The notes: generated by a model not told the origin, from the sequence alone. A DNA stretch of 64,000 bases from Streptomyces sp. NRRL F-5135 (GCF_000719775.1 NZ_JOHR01000014.1:186001-250000); one strand, 5' to 3'. Numbered from the stretch's first letter, positions 32,448 to 41,040 are shown. Numbers and translations are program-made.

Positions 32448-34267
32448 TGGGGCGGACACCCGTCAGGACGGACGTCCACGCCGGCACGGCTGCCTCGGAG
32501 GCCGCGGCAGCGAGGGCGGGCGCGGACGCCCCGGACACCGAACGGGCGGCCGCCGCGCCGGCCTCGGCCACCCCGGTGCCGACGGCGCGGGAGCCCCGCG
32601 CCCGGGTACCGGGCGCCGCTGCCCGGCACCCGCTGTTCTCGGCGGAGTGGCTGAGCGCCGCCGAGTCCGCGTTCGCCGCGCTCCCCGCCGACGGGGCGGA
32701 CACGATCCGGATCGGGCTGGACGTCGTCGACCCGCCGGAGCGTACGGTCGCCGCGCTGGACGTCCTGGTGGACCTCGGCTCGGGCGCGCTCCGGTTCACG
32801 GCGGGCCACGGCACGGATCGGCCCACTCTCGCGTTCACCCTCACGTACGCGGACGCGGGCACCCTGCTGTTCGGCGACCAGGCGCACCGGACGCGGCTGT
32901 TCGAGCACGGCGGCCTGCGGCTGGAAGGCGCGTTCCTGTTCGTGTTCTTCCTCGACCGCATCCTCAGCCAGGACGTGTCGGGGGCGCTCGCCGAACTGCG
33001 CGCGAGTACCTCCGGCCTGCCCGAGGGCGCGGACACCGCGCCCGCCCGGTGGACGCCCCGCCCGCCCGCGCACGGGCGACCCGCGCACGCCCGGCCGGCC
33101 GCCGTCCCCGGCACGGCCGCCGACGGGGAGGGTGCGGAGGAGTCGGAGGAGTCGGCCGTGGCGGCGGCTCATGACGCGCTGCCCCGGACCATGGCGGCCC
33201 TGACCCGTGAACTCGGCCGGACCACCCCCGGGGCACAGCTGTACGTGTCACACGCGCCCTCCGGCACGGCCGTGTCCGCGGCCCTCGGGGAGTGCCGCCC
33301 CTCGGTCCCCTTCACCCGCGAGTCCTGGCCGATCTGGTACTGCTGCTCCAAGGCGGTCGGCGCGGTCGGCATCGGACAGCTCTGGGAGCGGGGGCTGGTG
33401 GACCCGCTCCGGCCGGTCGCCTCGTACCTGCCGTGGTTCGACGGTGCGGGCCGGGAGAAGATCACCCTTTTCCAGCTGCTGACCCACACCACGCCCGTGC
33501 CCATGGCGCTGGACCCGCTGCACGGCACGTTCGCCGCGCCCGTCGAGGTCCGCCGCGAGCAGGTCAGGGCCATGCGGCTCCCCCCGGGTGCCGAACCGGG
33601 GGCCCGTATCAACTACGCGCCGTGGTGGGCCTGGTTCCTGCTGGCGGAGGTGGTCCGGGCCGTCGACGGCCGGGACTACGAGCGCTATCTGACCGAAGAG
33701 GTCCTCGCCCCCTGCCGGATGACCGACACCCGGATGGTGCTCTCCCCGGACGAGTACCGGGAGCGGGCGGACCGGCTGCCGCTCATCCACATCGCCGGGG
33801 GCGGCTTCCCCACGGCACCGACCCGGTGGTACGCCACCGAGGACTCGTGCACCCGGCCCATCCACGGGCTCAACATGCGCGGGCCGATCCGGGACCTCGG
33901 CCGTTTCTTCGAGACCCTGCTGGCCGACGGCCGGGGCCCCGGCGGGCGGGTGCTGCGGCCGGCGACGGTCATGGCGATGACGGCACGCCATCGTGTCGGG
34001 CTCACGGACGCCTTCGGCAACGCCGACTGGGGGCTGGGGTTCCGGGTGGAGTCCCGTTATCTGGGCGAGCCGTACACGGCGTTCAGCAGGTACGCCTCGC
34101 ACCGCACCTTCGGTCACTACGGGCTGTGGACCTCCGCGGCCTTCGCCGATCCGGACGCCGGGCTGGCCGTCGCCCTGCACCTCAACGGCAAGGTGTCGCA
34201 GAACGAGCACCAGGAGCGCATGCTCGCCATCGGTGACGCCGTGTACCGCGACCTCGGCCTGGCGTGA
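32447..34267 (+). CDS. SCP2-like domain fused to beta-lactamase/LovD-fold protein with Cys for Ser
   Basis: A 606-residue fusion starting at ATG 32447 (AGGAG six bases before), overlapping the methyltransferase stop by one base. After a disordered ~60-residue leader, residues ~65-175 resemble an SCP2-type lipid-binding domain (LDVLVDLGSGALRFTAG, LLFGDQAHRTRLFEHGGLRL). A linker leads to a class C beta-lactamase-fold domain (~260-606). The SxxK motif reads C299-C-S-K302 (WYCCSKAVGA), so the nucleophile position is Cys. The Tyr motif (Y390, NYAPWW) and the HxG motif (H557, GHYGLW) are present. LovD-like members transfer acyl groups to small molecules; here either esterase or acyltransferase activity is possible. 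No signal peptide, so cytoplasmic. Confidence 0.75.
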   Translation: MGRTPVRTDVHAGTAASEAAAARAGADAPDTERAAAAPASATPVPTAREPRARVPGAAARHPLFSAEWLSAAESAFAALPADGADTIRIGLDVVDPPERTVAALDVLVDLGSGALRFTAGHGTDRPTLAFTLTYADAGTLLFGDQAHRTRLFEHGGLRLEGAFLFVFFLDRILSQDVSGALAELRASTSGLPEGADTAPARWTPRPPAHGRPAHARPAAVPGTAADGEGAEESEESAVAAAHDALPRTMAALTRELGRTTPGAQLYVSHAPSGTAVSAALGECRPSVPFTRESWPIWYCCSKAVGAVGIGQLWERGLVDPLRPVASYLPWFDGAGREKITLFQLLTHTTPVPMALDPLHGTFAAPVEVRREQVRAMRLPPGAEPGARINYAPWWAWFLLAEVVRAVDGRDYERYLTEEVLAPCRMTDTRMVLSPDEYRERADRLPLIHIAGGGFPTAPTRWYATEDSCTRPIHGLNMRGPIRDLGRFFETLLADGRGPGGRVLRPATVMAMTARHRVGLTDAFGNADWGLGFRVESRYLGEPYTAFSRYASHRTFGHYGLWTSAAFADPDAGLAVALHLNGKVSQNEHQERMLAIGDAVYRDLGLA

Positions 34268-34300
34268 GGGCCTGCCCTCTGTCCGCTCGCCCGGAAAAGA

Positions 34301-34446
34301 CCGTTCCACCGAAAAAGGCCGTTCCACCGAAAAGGCCGTTGCCCGAAGAAAGACCCGGTCGCCATGGACGGACCCTTGTCCATGGACGGACCCGCTGTTC
34401 AGAGACGCACCGCTTGTTCAGAGATGAACCGCTTGTTCAGGGAGGA
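34301..34446. repeat. Three consecutive sets of short direct repeats in the intergenic leader
   Basis: Set A: CCGTTCCACCGAAAA at 34301 and 34319, with a degenerate copy at 34336. Set B: CCATGGACGGACCC at 34362 and 34380. Set C: GTTCAGAGACGCACCGCTT at 34397 with a 19-bp near-copy at 34416 and a partial copy at 34435 that runs into the ribosome site. Periods are 17-19 bases. The sets fill the gap between the beta-lactamase-fold gene and the O-methyltransferase gene. Confidence 0.85.
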
Positions 34447-34453
34447 ATCACCC

Positions 34454-35581
34454 ATGACCCTGCCCCATGACAAAGCCGGATCGCTCGCGGCCGGAGCCGG
34501 ATCCTCCGGAGCCGCCGGATCCCCGCACGCCATCATCTCCGTCGCCACCGCCTTCTGGAGTTCGAAGGTGCTCCTGAGCGCCGTGGAACTCGGTGTCTTC
34601 GCCGAGTTGGCCGGACGCTCCCTGACCGGGGAGGAATTGTGCGCACGGCTCGGGATCAAAGGCCGGGGCGCCCCCGATTTCCTGGACGTCCTGGTCTCGC
34701 TGGGAATGCTGGCGCGTACGGACGGCCGCTACCGGAACTCCCCGGCGGCCGAGGAATATCTCGACCCCGCCAAGCCCGGCACGGACATCTCCGGGTATCT
34801 GGCCTTTCTGAATTCGGGTTTCGGCTGGTGGTCCCGGCTCACGGAAGGGCTGCGCAGTGGCGACCGGCTCGACTTCTCCGACGCCCTGGCGGAGTCCGGC
34901 GGCGGCGACGGCCGCACCGCGGGCGACGGCACCCTGGTGGAGGCCGATGCCGGCAGCGACACCTTCGGCGAGGCGTTCGCCACCCCCGAGCAGGTCACGG
35001 GCTTCGTCCGGGCCATGACCGGCTACAGCATGGGCGCGAATCTGGCCATTGCCCGGGCGTTCGACTGGCGGCCGGTGCGTACGGTGGTGGACGTGGGGTG
35101 CTCCGAAGGCGCGCTCCTGGCCCAGGTGCTGGGGGCTCACGGGCACCTGCGCGGCATCGGATTCGACCTGCCCGCCGTCGGCGACCGCTTCGCCGCCCAC
35201 CTGCGCGACGCCGGGATCACCGGCCGCGCCGAGTTCGCCGGCGGTGACTTCTTCACCGATCCCCTGCCGAGCGGGGACGTGATCGTGCTGGGCCACGTGC
35301 TGCACGACTGGAACCTGGACATCAAGCAGACCCTCATCCGCAAGGCGTACGAGGCCCTGCCGTCCGGCGGATCGCTGCTCATCTACGAGTCGCTCATCGA
35401 CGACGACCGGCGGACCCACACCCTGTCCATGCTGACCAGCCTCAATGTCTCACTGGTCTCCGCCGGCGGGCTCGGTTACACGGGCGCCGAGTGCCGGAGC
35501 TGGCTGGCCGCGGCCGGTTTCCGGGACATCTCGGTCAGCCCGCTCGACGGCCCGGAGTACATGATCGTCGGCGTCAAATAG
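34454..35581 (+). CDS. O-methyltransferase (acetylserotonin OMT-like)
   Basis: A 375-residue protein with the two-part plan of plant-type/antibiotic O-methyltransferases. The N-terminal winged-helix dimerisation domain (ATAFWSSKVLLSAVELGVF, LGIKGRGAPDFLDVLVSLGML) is followed by a SAM domain with motif I VVDVGCSEGALL, GRAEFAGGDFF, and HVLHDWNLD, in which the second His is the expected catalytic base. ATG 34454 has GGGAGGA upstream; an ATG at 34364 is in frame but would translate the repeats and is not favoured. Substrates of this family are phenolic or enolic hydroxyls. It is separated from the core run by 186 repeat-rich bases, so it may have its own promoter. Confidence 0.9.
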   Translation: MTLPHDKAGSLAAGAGSSGAAGSPHAIISVATAFWSSKVLLSAVELGVFAELAGRSLTGEELCARLGIKGRGAPDFLDVLVSLGMLARTDGRYRNSPAAEEYLDPAKPGTDISGYLAFLNSGFGWWSRLTEGLRSGDRLDFSDALAESGGGDGRTAGDGTLVEADAGSDTFGEAFATPEQVTGFVRAMTGYSMGANLAIARAFDWRPVRTVVDVGCSEGALLAQVLGAHGHLRGIGFDLPAVGDRFAAHLRDAGITGRAEFAGGDFFTDPLPSGDVIVLGHVLHDWNLDIKQTLIRKAYEALPSGGSLLIYESLIDDDRRTHTLSMLTSLNVSLVSAGGLGYTGAECRSWLAAAGFRDISVSPLDGPEYMIVGVK

Positions 35582-35601
35582 AGGGTTCCGGACAGATACA
35601 G

Positions 35602-36924
35602 ATGACGACCCACGAAGCGGAGACGTCCTCCCCGCCCCCTCCCGGCGGCTGCCCCTGGCCGGCCGCCGGGAGCACACCGCCCGGCGCGCCCGCCGCCGCA
35701 CCCGACCACGCCGCACCCGACCACGCCGCACCCGACCACGCCGCACCCGGCCCCGCCGCGCCCGGCCACCCCGCCACCGCGGCACAGCGGGGGCCGCTGC
35801 CGTCCTACCTGCCGCGGCGGCCGGCGCCGGACGTGGTGCGCGTCCTCGCGCCGACCGGTGACCGGCTCTGGCTGGTCACCCGGTTCGGCCTCGGCCGGGA
35901 GGTGCTGACCAGCACCCGGTTCAGCCGCGCCATGGCCGTCGCCGAGTCCGCGGCGGCCATCCATCCGATGCGGCCCGATCCGGCCGCCCTCACCAGTCTC
36001 GATCCGCCCGCGCACGGCCGGCTGCGCAAGCTCGTCAACCGCGCCTTCGCGCCCGACGCCGTGGCCTCGCTGGAGGGCGTGATCCGGCGGACCGCCCGCG
36101 GGCTGCTGGCGGACCGGCACACGGCCGACCTGGTCTCCGGCTACGCGGAGCCGCTGTCGGCGTCGACGATCTGCCAGATGCTGGGGGTGCCCGAGGCGGA
36201 ACAGGACCGCTTCGTCCGGCTGGCGAACCGGGCCCATGGCATCACCCCCTGCTCACCGGAGGAGTCGGAGTCGGCGCGGCACGAGCTGCGCGCGTACGTC
36301 GGCTCGCTGGTGGAGCTCGCCCGGCGCGAGCCGGGGCAACACCTCCTCGGTGCGCTGGTACTCGCCCATGAGCAGGAGGGCGCTCTGGACGAGAAGGAAC
36401 TGCTGGCCCTGGTCGAGCTGCTGCTCAACGCGGGGTACGAGACGACGATCGGCCAGATCGGCCTCGCGGTGCTCGCCCTGCTGGAAAGCCCTGACCAGTG
36501 GCGGGAGATGGCACGCCGCCCGGAGCTGATCCCCGGCGCGGTCGAGGAGCTGCTGCGGTACGCGCCCGTCGTCCCGATCAGTTTCACGCGGGTGGCGCGG
36601 CAGGACGTCGTGCTCGGCGGACAGCGGATCAGGGCGGGCGAGAGCGTCCTGGTCTCCCTGCTGCACGCCAACTTCGACCCGGAGGAGCACGCGAGCCCCG
36701 AAGATCTCCGTATCGACCGCCGCACCGCGCGGAATCTCACATTCGGGCACGGACCGCACGTGTGTCTCGGCGCCCAATTGGCCCGGCTCCAACTCCGTGT
36801 CGCGCTGGAGGAGTTGGCTGACGCGTGTCCGGACCTGGCGCTGGACGCGGACCCCGGTGCGCTGCGCTGGCGACCGCCCGAGGCCATCGTGCGCGGCCCG
36901 ACCTCCCTCCCGGCATCGTGGTGA
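35602..36924 (+). CDS. Cytochrome P450
   Basis: A 440-residue bacterial class I P450. The haem-binding loop is FGHGPHVCLGAQLAR with Cys388 as thiolate ligand. The I-helix is LLNAGYETTIGQ, with E-T in the oxygen-activation position, the K-helix is VEELLR (ExxR), and HANFDPEEHASPEDLRIDR precedes the meander. The ~50 N-terminal residues are a Pro/Ala-rich extension with the APDHA repeat. No ferredoxin is encoded nearby, so electrons must come from elsewhere. The gene lies 20 bases after the O-methyltransferase; a perfect hairpin follows. Likely role: late hydroxylation or oxidative coupling in the cluster pathway. Confidence 0.93.
   Translation: MTTHEAETSSPPPPGGCPWPAAGSTPPGAPAAAPDHAAPDHAAPDHAAPGPAAPGHPATAAQRGPLPSYLPRRPAPDVVRVLAPTGDRLWLVTRFGLGREVLTSTRFSRAMAVAESAAAIHPMRPDPAALTSLDPPAHGRLRKLVNRAFAPDAVASLEGVIRRTARGLLADRHTADLVSGYAEPLSASTICQMLGVPEAEQDRFVRLANRAHGITPCSPEESESARHELRAYVGSLVELARREPGQHLLGALVLAHEQEGALDEKELLALVELLLNAGYETTIGQIGLAVLALLESPDQWREMARRPELIPGAVEELLRYAPVVPISFTRVARQDVVLGGQRIRAGESVLVSLLHANFDPEEHASPEDLRIDRRTARNLTFGHGPHVCLGAQLARLQLRVALEELADACPDLALDADPGALRWRPPEAIVRGPTSLPASW
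35701..35745 (+). repeat. 15-bp x3 tandem repeat in the P450 N-terminal extension
   Basis: Three perfect copies of CCCGACCACGCCGCA encode Pro-Asp-His-Ala-Ala; degenerate copies follow. The repeat is in frame. Confidence 0.9.
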
Positions 36925-37000
36925 CGGCCGCGCCCGCTCCCTGACCGCCCGGCCACCAGCCCCCACCGGTCCCGCCTCCCGGCCACGGCAGGGTGCGGAA

Positions 37001-37035
37001 CAGTCGCCCGTCGCGGATCACGCGACGGGCGACTG
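37001..37035 (+). terminator. Terminator hairpin after the P450 gene
   Basis: CAGTCGCCCGTCGCG (37001-37015) and CGCGACGGGCGACTG (37021-37035) form a perfect 15-bp stem with loop GATCA, 76 bases past the P450 stop. It is one of the two strongest hairpins in the window and likely closes the biosynthetic operon. Confidence 0.8.
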
Positions 37036-37167
37036 TCACGATGAATCCTCGGGCGGAACGGGCGCGAGACGGAATCGAGTTACACGAAAAACAGACAGGA
37101 ATCACCAGGAATTGCCCGGGAGGCACAGGAGCTCACTTTCCGGCGACTCCTTCCTGGGGCCGGACAC

Positions 37168-37192
37168 TTGACGCGGCATTGCTTACGCAATG
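37168..37192 (+). promoter_or_regulatory. TTGACG box overlapped by palindrome CATTGC-TTAC-GCAATG
   Basis: A -35-like TTGACG (37168-37173) is followed by a perfect 6-bp inverted repeat (37177-37182 and 37187-37192). The expected -10 (TGTTCA) is poor, so this is more convincing as an operator than as a promoter. Confidence 0.35.
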
Positions 37193-37338
37193 TTCATGGA
37201 CTGTTCAAAACCGCGGCCGCCCTCGCCGCCCGGACGAATCCCTTGGAAGACCCACTCGAACGTCAGCGGCCAAAGGGCCGCCCGCGCGCCACCCACCCCG
37301 CGGGGCGCGGCGCGGACCCTAGCGAATGACCGGGGATG

Positions 37339-37367
37339 TTGCAATCGCACAGGACATGGCCAGATAT
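37339..37367 (+). promoter_or_regulatory. Sigma70-like promoter for the LuxR regulator gene
   Basis: TTGCAA (37339-37344) and AGATAT (37362-37367) are separated by 17 bases. Transcription would start near 37375 and leave a leader of about 117 bases before ATG 37492. Confidence 0.45.
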
Positions 37368-37491
37368 GGACCCGTCGACTCCGGAGAGTCGCGGCACGAC
37401 TACTACACTGTCGCTCCGGAGGATGTGTTTTCAGCGATTCCGAGCTGCCCGAGAACCGGGAAGGTTTTCCCCCGAGCGCAGAGGCGGGACG

Positions 37492-40416
37492 ATGATTTCG
37501 GCGAGTCGCAATGCTTATCAGAAGGAATTCGACGAACTCCTGGCGGACGCCTGGCTCCATGGCGGGGTACTGGTCCTGCACGGCGGCCCGGGAACCGGGA
37601 AGACCACATTGCTGAGGGAATTCAGGGAACGGGCCCTCGCGGCGGACGCGCTGTGCCTGACGGCCGTGGGTTTCCGTAACGAGAGCTGCCTTCCTTTCAC
37701 GGTCGTCGAGCAATTGGGCTACTGCCCCGGAGCGCCCCGCCCCGTGGTCTCGGCCCTGGAGCGGCTGGTGGCGCACGGCGCGCCCCGGGACCCGCGGGAC
37801 CACGGTCATGTCGCCCGGCTGCGGGAGTTGACCGCCGCGCTGGGCGAGACCGCGCACAGACGGCGGCTGGTGCTCCTGGTCGACGACCTGCACTACACGG
37901 ACAACGCGTCCAGGGACTGCCTGCTGCATCTGGCCCGGCGGGCGTGTGCCAGCGGAATCGTCATGGTGTTGACGTATGGTCGGGTGCTGCACGAGGGGAG
38001 TGTGGAACGGTCCGAGTTCGAGACCGTACCGGGGTGCCGGCTGGTCGAGGCGAGCCCGTTGTCCCCGGGAGAGGTGCGGCTCCTGCTGGAGGCCGAGTGG
38101 GGGGCGGAGGCCGCGGAGCGCCTGCACGAGTCCTGCCATCGGGTGAGCGGGGGAAGCCCGGCGCTCGCTCTCGCCCTGATCCAGGACCACCGGCCGGCGG
38201 AGGCCGCACGTACCGGCTCCGCGGAGATGACGGTGGGCAACGGGTTCCGGGGAGCGTATCTGTCCCGTCTGTCGAACCACCCCGCGCTGCTGTCGTGTGT
38301 GCGCGCGGCGGCCCTGCTGGACCGGAACGCCTCCACGGAAAGAGTGGCACGGCTGCTGGCACGTGACACCGAAGCCGTGGCCGGCGAGCTGGCCGAACTG
38401 GCGGGAGCGGGGCTGCTGCTGACGGGCGGCCGGTTCCGGCATCCGGCCGCGCGGGCTGCGGTGCTCGAGGGACCGGGCGGCACGGAGCGCGCGCGGCTGC
38501 GGCTGCGGGCGGCACAGCTGTTACGCGCGGACGGCGCGCCACCGACGACGGTGGCGGAACACCTGGTGGCCGCGGGCGAGGTGCCCGACGAGACGGGAGT
38601 GGCCGTGCTGCTGCGCGCGGCGTGGCAGTGGCTGGCGGAGGGCCGCGCCGACGCGGCGTCGCGCTGTCTGCGGCTGGCCGACCGGGCCGGGCTGGACCCG
38701 GATCGACGCGAGCACGTCACGCTCGGGCTGGTGAGCGCGCTGTGGTGCGTCAACCCCGCGGCGGCGGAACCGGAGATCGCCCGGCTGATGGCGGCCGTGC
38801 GGGCGGGCACGGCGGAGGAACGGACGCTCCACGGGCTCATCGACTGGCTGTTGTGGTTCGGCCGGTCCGAGGAGGCCACCGAGGCGATCGCCCGGCTGCG
38901 GAAGGTGTACGACCCCGACGCCCCGCACGGCGGGTACCGGCTGACGGCCACCCGGGCGATGGTCGCGCAGTTGCGCCCCGACGCACTCGCCGACCTGCCG
39001 GTACCCGAACGGCAGGCGGACGACGCCGAAGTCGCCGGGATGTCCCAGGGCACCGCGGCCTCTCCGGTCGCCACGGCCTCGTCAATCACTACAGCCTCTC
39101 CGGTCACCACAGCCTCGCCGATCATCACAGTCACCGCCGACGCCACGGGCACCGGCCCGGAGCAGCCCGCGCCGCCGTCCGTCGATCACGCCGGCGCCCC
39201 CGGCGGCCAGGCCGAACTCGTCCAGTTCGGCCTGGAACTCTCCCGGGCCGGGACCATGCTCCAACTGCCGGCGCCGTTCCCGGAGTGGCAGTTGCTGTGG
39301 GAGCGCGAGATCACCGCGCTGCTGGGGCTGGCCCAGCACGGTCATCTGACGATGGCGGACCAGCTGGGCAGGGGGCTGCTGGCCCGGTTCCCCGCCGGGT
39401 CGCCCGCCCGGCACGCGCTCCTCCGGGGGATCCATGCCTGGACGGCGGTGCAGCGCGGGGACATGAGAACCGCCGTCGCGCACGCGAGCGGCGCCCTGGA
39501 CGAACTCCCCCCGCACAGCTGGGGCGTCGCCATCGGCTCCCCGCTGTCCAGCCTGGTGATCGGACACACCGCCATGGGGCAGCTGGACGAGGCCGCCCGC
39601 TACCTCGAACTCCCCGTTCCGGAGGCGATGTCCCGTTCCGTCTTCGGCCTGTTCCACCTCGTCGGGCGCGGCTACCACGCCCTGGCCGCCGGACGGCCGT
39701 ACGCGGCCCTCTCGGATTTCACGGCCTGTGCCCCCCTCGCGGAACGATGGCGCCCGCCGTCCCGCCACCTCTTCGACTGGCGCACCGGTGCCGCCGAGGC
39801 CTTTCTCGCCCTCGGCGAGCGGGACCGCGCCCGTGACCTCGCGGAACGCCAACTCGACGAGATCGGCACCGCTGTCTGCGCCGCCCGGGGCGACGCCCTG
39901 CGGACGCTGGCCGCCACCGGACCCGTGGCGGCGCGCCGGCTCCTGCTCGACGAAGCCGTCCATGTCCTGCGTGCCTGCGACAGCCGTCTCAGTCTCGCCC
40001 GGGTGCTCTCCGACCTCAGCGAGGTCCACCTCGACGCGGGCCGCACCGAGCGCGCCCGGGCGCTGTGGCGGGAAGCCCAGCGTCTCGCCCGTCAGGCCGG
40101 GGCCAGAACCCCGCACTGGACCACTCGTACCCCGCCGGCGGCCGAGGTGGCCCGGCCTCCCGCCCCGGCCCGCGCGCCCGCGCCCGCTGCCGCCGCGCTC
40201 GACGAACGCCTGCTGTCCGAGGCGGAATGGCGGGTGGCGGCCCTCGCCTCGGAGGGCAAGTCCAACCGGCAGATCGCCCGCCACCTCTACATCACCGTGA
40301 GCACGGTCGAGCAGCACCTCACCCGCGTCTACCGCAAACTCTCCGTACGGCGGCGGGCCGAACTCTCCCAGCTGATCCGCCCGGTGGCCTCCGAGACGGG
40401 CCCGCTCACGGACTGA
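37492..40416 (+). CDS. LAL-type LuxR-family transcriptional activator with a TTA codon
   Basis: A 974-residue regulator. The AAA/NACHT-like ATPase domain has Walker A GGPGTGKTT (31-39) and Walker B LVLLVDDLHY. A long helical TPR-like middle follows, and the C-terminus carries the LuxR helix-turn-helix (LSEAEWRVAALASEGKSNRQ, then STVEQHLTRVYRKL). The start is ATG 37492 with GAGG seven bases before. Codon 344 is TTA (38521-38523), so synthesis should depend on bldA tRNA. A Thr/Ser/Ala-rich low-complexity stretch sits near residues 510-550. LAL regulators typically activate adjacent biosynthetic genes. It is downstream of the cluster, in the same direction, behind its own terminator and promoter. 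Confidence 0.93.
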   Translation: MISASRNAYQKEFDELLADAWLHGGVLVLHGGPGTGKTTLLREFRERALAADALCLTAVGFRNESCLPFTVVEQLGYCPGAPRPVVSALERLVAHGAPRDPRDHGHVARLRELTAALGETAHRRRLVLLVDDLHYTDNASRDCLLHLARRACASGIVMVLTYGRVLHEGSVERSEFETVPGCRLVEASPLSPGEVRLLLEAEWGAEAAERLHESCHRVSGGSPALALALIQDHRPAEAARTGSAEMTVGNGFRGAYLSRLSNHPALLSCVRAAALLDRNASTERVARLLARDTEAVAGELAELAGAGLLLTGGRFRHPAARAAVLEGPGGTERARLRLRAAQLLRADGAPPTTVAEHLVAAGEVPDETGVAVLLRAAWQWLAEGRADAASRCLRLADRAGLDPDRREHVTLGLVSALWCVNPAAAEPEIARLMAAVRAGTAEERTLHGLIDWLLWFGRSEEATEAIARLRKVYDPDAPHGGYRLTATRAMVAQLRPDALADLPVPERQADDAEVAGMSQGTAASPVATASSITTASPVTTASPIITVTADATGTGPEQPAPPSVDHAGAPGGQAELVQFGLELSRAGTMLQLPAPFPEWQLLWEREITALLGLAQHGHLTMADQLGRGLLARFPAGSPARHALLRGIHAWTAVQRGDMRTAVAHASGALDELPPHSWGVAIGSPLSSLVIGHTAMGQLDEAARYLELPVPEAMSRSVFGLFHLVGRGYHALAAGRPYAALSDFTACAPLAERWRPPSRHLFDWRTGAAEAFLALGERDRARDLAERQLDEIGTAVCAARGDALRTLAATGPVAARRLLLDEAVHVLRACDSRLSLARVLSDLSEVHLDAGRTERARALWREAQRLARQAGARTPHWTTRTPPAAEVARPPAPARAPAPAAAALDERLLSEAEWRVAALASEGKSNRQIARHLYITVSTVEQHLTRVYRKLSVRRRAELSQLIRPVASETGPLTD

Positions 40417-40417
40417 C

Positions 40418-40445
40418 GGGCGTCGGGCGTCGGGCGTCGGGCGTC
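40418..40445. repeat. GGGCGTC x4 heptanucleotide repeat
   Basis: Four perfect GGGCGTC units begin directly after the LuxR gene stop. Confidence 0.9.
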
Positions 40446-40628
40446 CGCGGGGGCGTCGCGTCGGCTCCCCCGGAACAGCCCCGCTCCGCGTCCCGGCGAC
40501 CACGGGAACGGGCAATTTTCTGTGACGATGCGTCGATTTGACCTGCGCAGTTCAAGCCACCTATCTTCAGCGTCCGGCCTGCTCGCCATGGACAGGTCAT
40601 CTATCGGTAAAACCCTCGGGGGAACACA

Positions 40629-40991
40629 GTGAACTGGTATCTCGAAGTACTCAAGAAGTACGCCGTCTTCAGCGGCCGGGCGCGCCGCAAGGAGTACTGG
40701 ATGTACGTCCTGGCGAACTTCGTCATCACCATCGCCCTGAGTGTCATCGAGGGCGTGGCGGGGACGAACGGCGTCATCGCCACCATCTACTCCATCGGCA
40801 TCATCATCCCCAGCCTCGCGGTGGCGGTGCGGCGCCTGCACGACACCGGCCGGTCCGGCTGGTGGCTGCTGATCGGTCTGATCCCCCTCGTCGGCTCGAT
40901 CATCCTGATCGTCTTCATGGCCACCGACGGCGAGCAGCACCCGAACGCGCACGGCCCGAACCCCAAGCACGCGCCGCAGCAGTACGCGTAA
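40629..40991 (+). CDS. DUF805 inner-membrane protein
   Basis: A 120-residue protein starting at GTG 40629 (a GGGGGA ribosome site lies just upstream). It has the DUF805 pattern: NWYLEVLKKYAVFSGRARRKEYW at the start, three to four membrane helices, and AVAVRRLHDTGRSGWWLLIGL in the middle. The C-terminal tail DGEQHPNAHGPNPK is also typical. Function of the family is unknown; it is widespread and often adjacent to nothing in particular. A single gene, closed by a strong hairpin. Confidence 0.92.
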   Translation: MNWYLEVLKKYAVFSGRARRKEYWMYVLANFVITIALSVIEGVAGTNGVIATIYSIGIIIPSLAVAVRRLHDTGRSGWWLLIGLIPLVGSIILIVFMATDGEQHPNAHGPNPKHAPQQYA

Positions 40992-41040
40992 CGCCGGTAC
41001 CGGTGCGCCGCCGTCGCGGAGGCGCACCGCTGCCACCGGC

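Larger units (their letters stand above)
36925..37491. other. 567-base control region between P450 and LuxR genes
   Basis: It holds no gene. It contains the terminator hairpin at 37001-37035, a palindrome at 37177-37192 and a promoter-like pair at 37339-37367. The stretch 37380-37490 upstream of the regulator gene has lower GC than its surroundings. An in-frame ATG at 37336 would give the regulator a 52-residue leader without a ribosome site and is rejected. Confidence 0.6.

Noticed and set aside
34364..34453. 30-residue N-terminal extension of the O-methyltransferase
   Set aside because: It would translate the direct repeats and lacks a ribosome site, while ATG 34454 has GGGAGGA.
35602..36924. 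P450 and O-methyltransferase as part of the pectin locus
   Set aside because: They are separated from it by KASIII and SAM genes and share spacing and direction with the cluster instead.
37336..37491. 52-residue N-terminal extension of the LuxR regulator
   Set aside because: It lies over the candidate promoter and has no similarity to LAL proteins.
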